DNA of 8,642 bases, taken from Bacillota bacterium. GTDB lineage: Bacteria > Bacillota > Clostridia > Lachnospirales > Lachnospiraceae. Each line of letters begins with the position of its first letter. Positions within the stretch are counted from its first letter, which is position 1. The notes beneath the pieces were generated by a model, which did no database searches, was not told the origin of the DNA, and saw only the letters and a program-made list of their open reading frames with translations. Positions 1 to 6,727 of the stretch are shown one piece after another. The translations under genes were made by a program, and so were the position numbers. The stretch is taken from assembly GCA_023436765.1 (NCBI GenBank), contig JAEZHX010000240.1, positions 1 to 8,642 of the forward strand, given 5' to 3'.

Positions 1-1496
1 GCTACCTTGGTAGGATCCAGGATACCTGCGGTTACCATATCCACATACTCCTCGGTGAGGGCATCAAAGCCTACACCGGGATTGCTTTCCTTCACCTTGC
101 TGATGACTACGGAGCCTTCCAGTCCTGCATTGGATACGATGCAGTATAACGGGGACTCAAGAGCCTTCAGGATGATGTTGGCACCGGTCTTCTCGTCACC
201 CTCCAGGCCGGCTGCCAATTTGGCAACTTCCTTGGAAGCATGGATGAATACAGAGCCACCGCCTGCTACGATACCCTCTTCTACAGCTGCCTTGGTAGCT
301 GCCAGAGCATCCTCCATACGGAGCTTATTCTCCTTCATCTCGGTCTCGGTTGCTGCACCTACTCTGATAACTGCTACGCCGCCTGCCAGCTTCGCAAGTC
401 TCTCCTGCAGCTTCTCTTTATCAAATTCAGAAGTGGTCTCTTCGATCTGAGCCTTGATCTGATTAATTCTTGCATTGATTTCTTCCTTACTGCCTTCTCC
501 ATCAACGATGATGGTATTTTCCTTCTGAATCTTAACAGATTTCGCACGGCCGAGCTGATCCATTGTGGTCTCCTTAAGATCAAGACCAAGTTCATCTGTG
601 ATTACGGTACCGCCGGTTAAGATAGCGATATCCTGCAGCATAGCCTTTCTTCTGTCACCATAGCCGGGAGCTTTAACAGCAACTACGGTGAAGGTTCCTC
701 TTAATTTATTTAAGACTAAGGTGGTGAGAGCTTCACCCTCTACATCCTCAGCAATGATTAACAATCTTGCACCGGACTGTACGATCTGCTCCAGAATCGG
801 AAGAATTTCCTGAATATTGGAGATCTTCTTATCTGTAATCAGGATGTACGGATTGTCAAGTACTGCTTCCATCTTATCCATATCTGTGCACATATATGCG
901 GAGATATAGCCGCGGTCAAACTGCATACCTTCTACCAGCTCAAGCTCTGTCTTCATGGTCTTGGATTCCTCGATTGTGATAACACCATCGTTGGATACCT
1001 TCTCCATTGCATCAGCAACTAATTGACCAACAGTATCGTCACCTGCGGAGATAGCTGCTACTCTTGCAATCTGTTCCTTGCCCTTTAAGGTAGAGCTCAT
1101 CTTAACGATCGCATCCACAGCGGTATCGGTAGCCTTCTTCATACCCTTTCTTAAGATGATCGGGTTCGCACCTGCTGCCAGATTTTTCATTCCTTCTGTA
1201 ATCATTGCCTGTGCAAGAACTGTTGCTGTGGTGGTTCCATCACCTGCTACATCGTTTGTCTTGGTAGCAACTTCCTTCACCAGCTGAGCACCCATATTCT
1301 CGAATGCATCTTCCAGTTCAATCTCCTTGGCAATCGTTACACCGTCGTTAGTAATTAAAGGTGTTCCAAAGGATTTATCAAGAACAACATTTCTACCCTT
1401 AGGGCCTAAGGTAACGCGTACTGTATTCGCTAATTTATTAACGCCTGTTTCTAAAGCTGCTCGTGCATCTGCACCGTATTTAATCTGCTTTGCCAT
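1..1496 (-). CDS. groEL: GroEL, 60 kDa chaperonin (3' end beyond the window)
   Basis: This is the ATP-dependent cytosolic folding chaperonin, which forms a double heptameric ring and works with the GroES lid encoded just upstream. The ATG at 1496-1494 opens with MAKQIKYGADAR, and 498 codons are visible, ending in the reading ...LDPTKV at the window edge. The family is about 540 residues, so roughly 45 C-terminal residues, including any Gly-Met tail, are missing. Visible signature residues include the ATP-pocket NDGVT segment (D51), the DGTTTAT loop (D86-T90) and the GAATETEMKE...EDAL segment, which carries the catalytic Asp near residue 397. The frame is the same at both ends, with no frameshift seen. 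It lies 19 bases after groES with AAGGAGG ahead of the start, so it is the second gene of a groESL operon under CIRCE/HrcA control. Identification is secure. Confidence 0.98.
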   Translation of the reverse strand, partial: MAKQIKYGADARAALETGVNKLANTVRVTLGPKGRNVVLDKSFGTPLITNDGVTIAKEIELEDAFENMGAQLVKEVATKTNDVAGDGTTTATVLAQAMITEGMKNLAAGANPIILRKGMKKATDTAVDAIVKMSSTLKGKEQIARVAAISAGDDTVGQLVADAMEKVSNDGVITIEESKTMKTELELVEGMQFDRGYISAYMCTDMDKMEAVLDNPYILITDKKISNIQEILPILEQIVQSGARLLIIAEDVEGEALTTLVLNKLRGTFTVVAVKAPGYGDRRKAMLQDIAILTGGTVITDELGLDLKETTMDQLGRAKSVKIQKENTIIVDGEGSKEEINARINQIKAQIEETTSEFDKEKLQERLAKLAGGVAVIRVGAATETEMKENKLRMEDALAATKAAVEEGIVAGGGSVFIHASKEVAKLAAGLEGDEKTGANIILKALESPLYCIVSNAGLEGSVVISKVKESNPGVGFDALTEEYVDMVTAGILDPTKV

Positions 1497-1515
1497 TTCT
1501 ATCTCTCCTCCTTAA

Positions 1516-1803
1516 TTAATCTTCTACCACTGCAACGATGTCATTCTGCTTAACAATGATGAATTCCTCATCCTCAAGCTTCACTTCCGTGCCTGCATAC
1601 TTAGAATAGATCACTTTGTCTCCAACCTTAACCTGCATTACAACTTCTTTCCCGTCAATCATGCCGCCGGGGCCAACTGCAACTACCTGTGCCTGCTGGG
1701 GCTTTTCCTTTGCCTGGCCGGGAAGTACGATACCGGATTTTGTGGTCTCTTCGGCTACCAGCTGCTTTAATACTACCTTATCTCCTAATGGTACAAGTTT
1801 CAT
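1516..1803 (-). CDS. groES: GroES, 10 kDa co-chaperonin
   Basis: GroES is the heptameric lid that closes the GroEL cavity during the ATP-driven folding cycle in the cytosol. The protein is 95 residues, the normal family length, and runs MKLVPLGDKVVLKQ to ...NDIVAVVED. It contains the mobile loop region (EETTKSGIVLPGQAKEKPQQA, about residues 18-38) and the GDKVIYSKYAGTEVK strand typical of the family. The reading frame extends upstream to a TTG at 1821. I chose the ATG at 1803 because a strong AAGGAGGA sits 7-8 bases before it and lies inside the would-be extension, and because MKLVPLGDK matches the usual family start. It is the first gene of the groESL operon, directly downstream of a perfect CIRCE. 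Confidence 0.97.
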   Translation of the reverse strand: MKLVPLGDKVVLKQLVAEETTKSGIVLPGQAKEKPQQAQVVAVGPGGMIDGKEVVMQVKVGDKVIYSKYAGTEVKLEDEEFIIVKQNDIVAVVED

Positions 1804-1810
1804 TTGATAT

Positions 1811-1818
1811 TCCTCCTT
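1811..1818 (-). promoter_or_regulatory. Ribosome binding site deciding the groES start
   Basis: The minus strand reads AAGGAGGA here, 7 bases before the ATG at 1803. It falls within the in-frame extension to an upstream TTG (1821), which argues that the TTG is not used. Confidence 0.85.
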
Positions 1819-1853
1819 CAATAATTTCTTCGTTTCAATAGTTTAGAGAATTA

Positions 1854-1880
1854 TTAGCACTCTTATTACTTGAGTGCTAA
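1854..1880 (-). promoter_or_regulatory. CIRCE operator (HrcA binding site)
   Basis: The sequence is TTAGCACTC, nine spacer bases, then GAGTGCTAA. This is an exact match to the CIRCE consensus for the heat-shock repressor HrcA. It lies between the predicted groESL promoter and the groES ribosome site, where CIRCE normally represses initiation. Family knowledge predicts release of repression when HrcA loses GroEL-assisted folding during heat stress. The hrcA gene itself is not in the window. Confidence 0.97.
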
Positions 1881-1891
1881 CCGATGTTTAT

Positions 1892-1920
1892 ATATTAGTA
1901 AATTTGCCTTTAATATGCAA
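1892..1920 (-). promoter_or_regulatory. Predicted sigma-A-type promoter of groESL
   Basis: On the minus strand, TTGCAT (1920-1915) and TAATAT (1897-1892) are separated by 17 bases. Transcription would start near 1885, just before the CIRCE, which fits operator-in-leader repression. The hexamers are imperfect, but position relative to the CIRCE supports the call. Confidence 0.65.
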
Positions 1921-2014
1921 CTTCACTTCTCTCTCAATTCTGGCAGATTTCTTGTGTTATCTCCTTATATCTCATTTATACTCATCTAAACTTCGTTTAT
2001 CTTATTTTTTCTTA

Positions 2015-2043
2015 AAAGAGGGCTGTTCTGAACAGCCCTCTTT
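2015..2043 (-). terminator. Rho-independent terminator after the glnS-DUF2225-DUF6062 operon
   Basis: An almost perfect 29-base palindrome has arms AAAGAGGGCTGTT and AACAGCCCTCTTT around a CTG centre (plus-strand reading). On the minus strand it is followed by a short T run (TTTT, then AAG). It lies 61 bases past the DUF6062 stop and ahead of the groESL promoter, so it insulates the heat-shock operon from readthrough. The plus strand has a poorer T tract and no gene to terminate. Confidence 0.88.
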
Positions 2044-2070
2044 ACTCATTTACTTAAACATACTATATTA

Positions 2071-2097
2071 GTATATTCCATCCGTGGAACAATATAC
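2071..2097 (-). repeat. Imperfect hairpin just after the DUF6062 stop codon
   Basis: TTCCA (2076-2080) pairs with TGGAA (2085-2089) around a TCCG loop. Beyond a three-base bulge, GTATA (2071-2075) pairs with TATAC (2093-2097). It starts 6 bases after the stop of the upstream gene and precedes the strong terminator. It has no T run, so it may be only a 3' UTR structure or a chance pairing. Confidence 0.35.
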
Positions 2098-2103
2098 CAC
2101 CAT

Positions 2104-2820
2104 TTATATAATACTGTTTGTTTTGAGCATAGCGCGGGGCATCGCATCCTTGGCATTCTTCCAGGGTTCCTCCGCATAACGATAATCAAACTTATTAATA
2201 AACCACTCCAAATCGTCTCTGACCCGTTTCATATTCTCGATATACAGGGTATCCAATAGCTTCAGGAAGCCATTCAGCTCCTCCCCGCTTAAGGACTTGG
2301 ATGCCGAGCTGTGGAGAACGCTGTAATGGTTCTTGCAGAAGCCCTTACAGGCGGCGAATTTACTGCGGAACTCCTTCTCCGTACGATACAGATGGAATAT
2401 GGTGGCAATATATCGGTCAAAGGTGCCTTCAATCATATCGCAGATATAACAGGTATCCTTATACTGGTCCAGATGAGCTGCATGGCTTAACTGCTCTCCT
2501 TTTTTCTTAAAGAGGGATGGAATGGGAAGCTTACCATTAACGCTTGTATGCTTCTCAGCTTCCTTAATCAGCAGATCCATATGACTCTGTAGAATTAGCG
2601 CTAATCCCAGGCGATTCTGGTTCTTATATAACAGTTCGAGATGTTTATCACAGAAGCCAAGACGGGAGGTCTCACCACGTACATCATCCTCCATGTAGCT
2701 GGGCCCCATCGTGAAGTCTATGGCTTTCTCCTCAAGGGATTTATACATGATACATAAGGGACACTCACAATCAGTATCAAAGGCTTCATTCACAGGAATG
2801 GTGTGCAGTTTTTCTTTCAA
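2104..2820 (-). CDS. DUF6062-type Cys-rich protein, probable metal binding, function unknown
   Basis: This 238-residue cytosolic protein has no signal peptide or membrane segment and resembles the clostridial DUF6062 family, whose function is not known to me. It holds two similar Cys/His sets: C20-x2-C23 with GFCDKH (C57, H60), and C124-x2-C127 with GFCKNH (C162, H165). The distance from the first Cys to the Cys of the GFC motif is 37 in the first copy and 38 in the second, which suggests an internal duplication with two zinc-like sites. The start is a TTG at 2820-2818, directly after the TAA of the upstream DUF2225 gene, with AAAGAGG eight bases before it. No earlier ATG is possible without entering that gene, so translation is probably coupled. 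The family name is from memory; the motif reading is direct. Confidence 0.8.
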   Translation of the reverse strand: MKEKLHTIPVNEAFDTDCECPLCIMYKSLEEKAIDFTMGPSYMEDDVRGETSRLGFCDKHLELLYKNQNRLGLALILQSHMDLLIKEAEKHTSVNGKLPIPSLFKKKGEQLSHAAHLDQYKDTCYICDMIEGTFDRYIATIFHLYRTEKEFRSKFAACKGFCKNHYSVLHSSASKSLSGEELNGFLKLLDTLYIENMKRVRDDLEWFINKFDYRYAEEPWKNAKDAMPRAMLKTNSII

Positions 2821-3660
2821 TTATTTTTCCTCTTTGATTAATTCTTTGATTTCTCTGGCTTTCGTCTTTAGCCTTTCGTTTGAATCTCTGGAGATGAGTA
2901 CTTTGGAGATCCAACGGCTTGCTTCGTCATACTTCTTAATCTTTCTGGCCAGGTCAGCCACAAGCAGTGTCATTGTATTTTCATCCATACCGCACATCGG
3001 GAAGGTCTCTTTACTGAAGGCTTCATTGAAGCCGTCGTAAGCATTGGAGATGAACTCCAGCTCTTCCTTCTCCAGGCTGGCCATTACAGCAGAATAATCC
3101 GGTGTTTCCTTCGGAAGATTCTCCGCCTTACCTCGAAGCAGCCAAGCGGTCTTCAGACAGGTATAAGCCCGTTCCGAGGTCTTTGCTTTCTTCACGATCG
3201 CATTCACCAGCGCCAGCTTATGGCGAGTAATTGCATCATCATAGGTTAAGATATCTCCGGTCTCCTTGACTCCATGGAAGGATGCAGAGATGTTCTTCTT
3301 GATCAGTACTGCCTGTGCATTTGTTACGTATTTGAAGAAACGGCTCAAAGCTGCATAGCCGCAATTAGGGCAGAGGATTGCATCGTATTTTAGCGGGTCT
3401 GCTAACTGGTACCTGGGACGAAGGTCGGTATCCAGTGTTAAGAGCTTAATCTTACCTGATTTCACCATCTTGGCCTTAAACTCATTGTCACATACAGGGC
3501 AGACATGTGTTTTGTCAAATATAATATCCTCTTCTGCAAAAGCTGCTTTTACTTCCGTCGAAGTGTTCTTGTTCTCATCTTTATCCTTTTCATCATAAAC
3601 ATTGATCCCAGACAGATTGCCAAGTCCGAATTGTTCTAATCCGGAAAATAAATTCGCCAT
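2821..3660 (-). CDS. DUF2225 family protein with paired CxxC motifs
   Basis: The 279-residue protein matches the DUF2225 family, which is widespread in Clostridia and has no established function that I know of. An acidic, poorly conserved-looking stretch (residues 22-46) precedes HVCPVCDNEF (C54, C57). A basic/hydrophobic segment containing TDLRPRYQ follows, then ILCPNCGYAAL (C97, C100). The two CxxC pairs are 43 residues apart and probably hold one zinc. The C-terminal half (about 120-279) reads as helical and rich in Lys, Glu and Ala, resembling TPR-like repeats. The ATG at 3660 has a G-rich site (GGGGG) seven bases upstream. It begins 53 bases after glnS with no terminator between, and it abuts the DUF6062-type gene, so the three probably share a transcript. 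Confidence 0.88.
   Translation of the reverse strand: MANLFSGLEQFGLGNLSGINVYDEKDKDENKNTSTEVKAAFAEEDIIFDKTHVCPVCDNEFKAKMVKSGKIKLLTLDTDLRPRYQLADPLKYDAILCPNCGYAALSRFFKYVTNAQAVLIKKNISASFHGVKETGDILTYDDAITRHKLALVNAIVKKAKTSERAYTCLKTAWLLRGKAENLPKETPDYSAVMASLEKEELEFISNAYDGFNEAFSKETFPMCGMDENTMTLLVADLARKIKKYDEASRWISKVLISRDSNERLKTKAREIKELIKEEK
2829..2835 (-). promoter_or_regulatory. Ribosome binding site supporting the TTG start of the DUF6062-type gene
   Basis: AAAGAGG lies eight bases before the TTG at 2820 and sits inside the last codons of the DUF2225 gene. The stop TAA (2823-2821) touches the TTG, an arrangement typical of translational coupling. Confidence 0.75.
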
Positions 3661-3713
3661 TATATATCCCCCATTCCTGTTTTGTCTAGTACGTATCGCT
3701 ATTATCTCACCGG

Positions 3714-5417
3714 CTACTCCGGTTTGTAAGAGCTCTTCAGGGACACGATGCGGTTATATACCGGATTCTCCACGGAGGAGTCCTTACTGTCCAGACAGAA
3801 GAAGCCCTGTCTTAAGAACTGATATCTTGCCGGTGGTAAAGCCCCTGCAGTACTGGGCTCCAGATAGCATTCCTTCAATACGGTAATAGAGTTGGGATTT
3901 AAATTCAGGCTACCATCTTCATTATAAACGCCCTTCTCCTCATCCACGATATTCTCATACAGACGGACCTCTGCTTTAATTGCTGTCTCGGCCGCCACCC
4001 AATGGATGGTTCCCTTGACCTTTCTGGCGTTAAAGCCTGAGCCGCTCTTAGTCTCCGGATCATAGGTGCAATGAATCTCGGTCACTTTACCGGTATCATC
4101 TGTCTGATAGCTTACGCAGGTTACAAAATAAGCATTCATCAGTCTAACCTCGTTGCCGGGGAACAGACGGAAATATTTCTTAGGAGGCTCGATCATGAAG
4201 TCCTCTCTCTCTATATATAATACCTTTCCAAAAGGAATCTGTCTGACACCCATGGCTTCATTCTCCTGATTGTTGGGCGCTTCCAGATATTCCAGCTGTC
4301 CTTCGGGATAATTATCAATAATCAGCTTGATGGGGTCCAGTACCGCCATGACTCTGGGTGCCTTTAATTTCAGGTCCTCACGGATACAGTACTCCAGCAT
4401 TGCATAATCCACAGAACTCTGGCTCTTGGATACACCGACCAGCTCCATAAACATCTGAATGGATTCCGGTGTAAAGCCTCTTCTTCTTAATGCATTGATG
4501 GAAACCAGCCTGGGATCGTCCCAACCATCCACAATCCCATCCTCTACAAGCTTCTTGATATAACGCTTACCTGTAATTACATTGGTAAGATACATCTTAG
4601 CAAATTCGATCTGCTTTGGAGGAAATTCATACTCCAGCTCCTGAACAACCCAGTCATAGAGCGGACGATGGTCCTCAAACTCAAGTGTACAGATGGAGTG
4701 GGTAACTCCTTCGATCGCATCCTCAATCGGGTGGGCAAAATCATACATCGGATAGATGCACCACTTGTCTCCGGTGTTATGGTGGGGAATCTTAGCTACA
4801 CGGTAAATAACAGGATCCCTCATATTCATGTTGGGGGATGCCATATCGATCTTGGCACGAAGTACCTTGGAACCATCTGCATATTTGCCTTCCTTCATTT
4901 CCTCGAATAATCGGAGATTCTCATCTATGCTTCGGTCCCTGTAGGGACTGTTCTTACCTGGCTCAGTCAGGTTTCCTCTGTATTCCCTGATTTCATCCGC
5001 TGTCAGCTCACAAACAAATGCCTTACCCTTCTTAATCAGCTTTACAGCCGCTTCATACATCTGCTCAAAATAATCCGATGCGAAGAAGAGGCGGTCCTCA
5101 AAATCACCACCTACCCATTTTACATCCTCTATAATGGAATCCACGAATTCTGTCTTCTCCTTCGTGGGATTGGTATCGTCAAAGCGGAGATTAAACTTTC
5201 CACCGTATTTTTTTGCCAGTCCATAGTTTAAAAGTATGGATTTGGCATGGCCGATATGGAGGTATCCGTTCGGCTCAGGCGGGAATCTCGTTACGATGTT
5301 CTTTACATGGCCTTCCTCCAGATCCTTATCAATAATCAGCTCGATAAAGTTCTTGGATACAGGTGTGATATCCTCCTGTAAGTTCTCGTTATTTTCGATA
5401 GTATCTTTATTCTCCAT
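3714..5417 (-). CDS. glnS: Glutaminyl-tRNA synthetase (class I)
   Basis: The enzyme attaches glutamine to tRNA-Gln using ATP, in the cytosol. Its 567 residues are close to the usual bacterial length (about 550), without a fused YqeY-like tail. The class I HIGH motif is at 54-57 in PPEPNGYLHIGH, and the stretch YPMYDFAHPIEDAIEGVTHSIC (223-244) identifies a GlnRS rather than a GluRS. VEDGIVDGWDDPR (291-303) and ALRRRGFTPESI (309-320) are further family blocks, followed by a C-terminal anticodon-binding beta-barrel half. The KMSKS-equivalent position reads ITGKR (281-285), where many bacterial GlnRS have MSKR. The ATG at 5417 has AGGAGG five bases before it. It is first in a probable operon with the DUF2225 and DUF6062-type genes; nothing here links them functionally. 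Confidence 0.97.
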   Translation of the reverse strand: MENKDTIENNENLQEDITPVSKNFIELIIDKDLEEGHVKNIVTRFPPEPNGYLHIGHAKSILLNYGLAKKYGGKFNLRFDDTNPTKEKTEFVDSIIEDVKWVGGDFEDRLFFASDYFEQMYEAAVKLIKKGKAFVCELTADEIREYRGNLTEPGKNSPYRDRSIDENLRLFEEMKEGKYADGSKVLRAKIDMASPNMNMRDPVIYRVAKIPHHNTGDKWCIYPMYDFAHPIEDAIEGVTHSICTLEFEDHRPLYDWVVQELEYEFPPKQIEFAKMYLTNVITGKRYIKKLVEDGIVDGWDDPRLVSINALRRRGFTPESIQMFMELVGVSKSQSSVDYAMLEYCIREDLKLKAPRVMAVLDPIKLIIDNYPEGQLEYLEAPNNQENEAMGVRQIPFGKVLYIEREDFMIEPPKKYFRLFPGNEVRLMNAYFVTCVSYQTDDTGKVTEIHCTYDPETKSGSGFNARKVKGTIHWVAAETAIKAEVRLYENIVDEEKGVYNEDGSLNLNPNSITVLKECYLEPSTAGALPPARYQFLRQGFFCLDSKDSSVENPVYNRIVSLKSSYKPE

Positions 5418-5504
5418 GTTTTCCTCCTGGTTCCTTACGATGTGATGATAATCTAATCACTTCTATTCAGTAATTATCTCCCATATTAATTCTACATATG
5501 TTAT

Positions 5505-5533
5505 ATAATACCACAATCCTTTTTAAGATTAAA
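5505..5533 (-). promoter_or_regulatory. Predicted glnS operon promoter with extended -10
   Basis: On the minus strand the extended -10 TGGTATTAT occupies 5513-5505. A weak -35-like TTTAAT lies at 5533-5528 with 17-base spacing. The start would be near 5498, giving a leader of about 80 bases. I see no T-box: there is no recognisable T-box sequence and no leader terminator, so glnS is probably not controlled by tRNA through this leader. Confidence 0.55.
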
Positions 5534-5600
5534 GTACTATTTCTCAATCCGGGACAGAGTTTAGGCGTAGAATCACGCTATGCGGATAGCTTCAGTTATG

Positions 5601-5649
5601 AAAAACCCGTCCGAAACCTACACATATTGTTAGGATTTCTGACGGGTTT
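5601..5649 (-). terminator. Rho-independent terminator of the SleB-like gene
   Basis: On the minus strand AAACCCGTC pairs with GACGGGTTT. The stem continues, after one mismatch and a single-base bulge, as GAAA-CCTA with TAGGTTTC around a ten-base loop. It is followed by TTTTT at 5605-5601. It lies 33 bases past the stop of the wall hydrolase gene and before the glnS promoter, so the hydrolase is a single-gene transcript. Confidence 0.87.
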
Positions 5650-5682
5650 ATGTATAATCTGTTATGTATCGTTTGTTATGTA

Positions 5683-6507
5683 TTATTTAGTTCTGTAGAA
5701 GATATGGCCTCCGATAATTTTATAATCAGGATACAGCTTCTTAATCCTACTCGAGCTACCGTTCACTGCATTAAAGCACAGGTAGCTGCCGATATTATTC
5801 TCACCTTCAAGTGCAGCCTTCGCTGCCTTGATTGCCTTATTCATGGCCTTCTTCTCCGCTTCGGGATTGGATCCCGAGAACTTTCCTGTATCATAGCTGT
5901 TTAATGCCTTATCCAGCATGCTTAATCCGGTCTTGCTACTCTTGACTGTAACTGCGAATTGTACGGACCATTTCTTATCATATATTACTTCCTTAATTGA
6001 ATCGCAGTGGGAGTATACTGGGCTCTTCACTCTATTCAGGACTACATTCGCTACAGCAAGCATCCCTTTGTAGGATTGATTGCCTGCCTCCGCATAAATC
6101 AGGCTGGATAAAAGTCTTAACTCCTTTTCAGAATAGGAGGGCTTTGAATCTTTCTTAGGTGTCTCCGATTCAGAAACAGTCTCATCTTCCTTAGTTTCAC
6201 TAATAACCTGTTCTGCCGGTTCCTTCTCTACGTAGAAAACCTGTCCCTGCTCATCTATGAAGATCTCATATCCGTCCATCGTAAGCTCTTCTTCATCGGT
6301 TGGTACTGTGCCGTCCGATAAATCAGATGCCGCATCAGCTGTAGTCTCACCCTCTGCTGTATCTGCAGCAGGTACCTTTCCTGCTTCATATGTAAGATTT
6401 TCCTGCAACGGCTGCTCTGTTTCAGAAGCAAATGCGATTCCGCTGGCATTTGCTGCTATCAGCATCGCTGCAAGTAATATAACTACCATCCGCTTTAAAC
6501 TCTTCAT
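5683..6507 (-). CDS. Secreted SleB/CwlJ-family cell wall hydrolase (Hydrolase_2)
   Basis: This is a predicted peptidoglycan hydrolase, acting outside the membrane, of 274 residues. A signal peptide occupies 1-27 (basic MKSLKR, hydrophobic VVILLAAMLIAA, cleavage after AFA). Residues 28-125 are an acidic Glu/Thr/Ser-rich linker with one short ordered-looking patch (GYEIFIDEQGQVFYVEK, 79-95). The Hydrolase_2 domain runs from about 128 to the end: LIYAEAGNQSYKGMLAVANVVLNRV, with E140 as the likely catalytic Glu; the SHCDSIKEVIYDKKWSVQF block; and the closing IIGGHIFYR. The family includes the spore cortex enzymes SleB and CwlJ, but many clostridial members are vegetative. No spore-specific partner (such as ypeB) is adjacent, so a cortex-lytic role is not supported here. 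AGGAGA precedes the ATG at 6507. Confidence 0.9.
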   Translation of the reverse strand: MKSLKRMVVILLAAMLIAANASGIAFASETEQPLQENLTYEAGKVPAADTAEGETTADAASDLSDGTVPTDEEELTMDGYEIFIDEQGQVFYVEKEPAEQVISETKEDETVSESETPKKDSKPSYSEKELRLLSSLIYAEAGNQSYKGMLAVANVVLNRVKSPVYSHCDSIKEVIYDKKWSVQFAVTVKSSKTGLSMLDKALNSYDTGKFSGSNPEAEKKAMNKAIKAAKAALEGENNIGSYLCFNAVNGSSSRIKKLYPDYKIIGGHIFYRTK

Positions 6508-6552
6508 GTTGTCTCCTGAATATTCTTCATATTTTGGATAACCTATAATACT

Positions 6553-6573
6553 TTGTTAATATTTACTTAACAA
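6553..6573. repeat. Inverted repeat at the start site of the SleB-like gene, possible operator
   Basis: TTGTTAA and TTAACAA form perfect seven-base arms separated by TATTTAC. The repeat begins at the edge of the minus-strand -10 box and covers the expected transcription start of the wall hydrolase gene, a common repressor position. The half-sites equal those of the Rex consensus, but the spacer is seven rather than four bases, so it should not be called a Rex box without testing. An AT-rich hairpin at the 5' end of the mRNA is the alternative. Confidence 0.5.
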
Positions 6574-6600
6574 GTATAACATAAATTCTTAAAAAATCAA
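6573..6600 (-). promoter_or_regulatory. Predicted sigma-A-type promoter of the SleB-like gene
   Basis: On the minus strand, TTGATT (6600-6595) and TATACT (6578-6573) are 16 bases apart. A TG one base before the -10 makes it extended. Expected start is near 6566, giving a leader of about 60 bases. A vegetative-type promoter argues mildly against a strictly sporulation-specific gene. Confidence 0.68.
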
Positions 6601-6698
6601 CCTCTTTTTTCTGCGCTCCCATTTCCTGTAAATAAATAGTTTATTTTTCATATTTTTATATATTTTCAATCAATTAATCACATCTTACACTTTTTTAT

Positions 6699-6727
6699 TT
6701 GCATTTTCTTTCATGTAAATGTATAAT
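6699..6727 (+). promoter_or_regulatory. Promoter of the hydrogenase-MCP gene
   Basis: TTGCAT (6699-6704) and a consensus TATAAT (6722-6727) are 17 bases apart. Transcription should start near 6734, inside the Rex-like palindrome, leaving a leader of only about 25 bases before the TTG start. Confidence 0.72.

Noticed and set aside
1874..2071. A 65-codon plus-strand frame upstream of groESL.
   Set aside because: It overlaps the CIRCE, the groESL promoter and the operon terminator, and its composition is that of AT-rich noncoding DNA.
5418..5500. Possible T-box or riboswitch in the glnS leader.
   Set aside because: The leader is about 80 bases, has only a weak GTGAT...ATCAC pairing, no terminator hairpin and no T-box sequence.
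5498..5698. A 66-codon plus-strand frame with a hydrophobic C-terminal end.
   Set aside because: It runs through the SleB-like gene's terminator hairpin and over the glnS promoter, has no convincing ribosome site and no recognisable family.
6257..6541. A 94-codon plus-strand frame rich in Ser, Ala and Val.
   Set aside because: It is the antisense shadow of the SleB-like signal peptide and linker, whose own frame has a clear signal sequence, ribosome site and family domain.
6553..6573. A second Rex box at the SleB-like promoter.
   Set aside because: The arms match, but the spacer is seven instead of four bases, which changes helical phasing. It is kept only as a possible operator of unknown regulator.
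6630..6646. AT-only inverted repeat AAATAAA-TAG-TTTATTT between the divergent genes.
   Set aside because: Arms made only of A and T in a very AT-rich spacer are expected by chance, and it sits at no promoter element.
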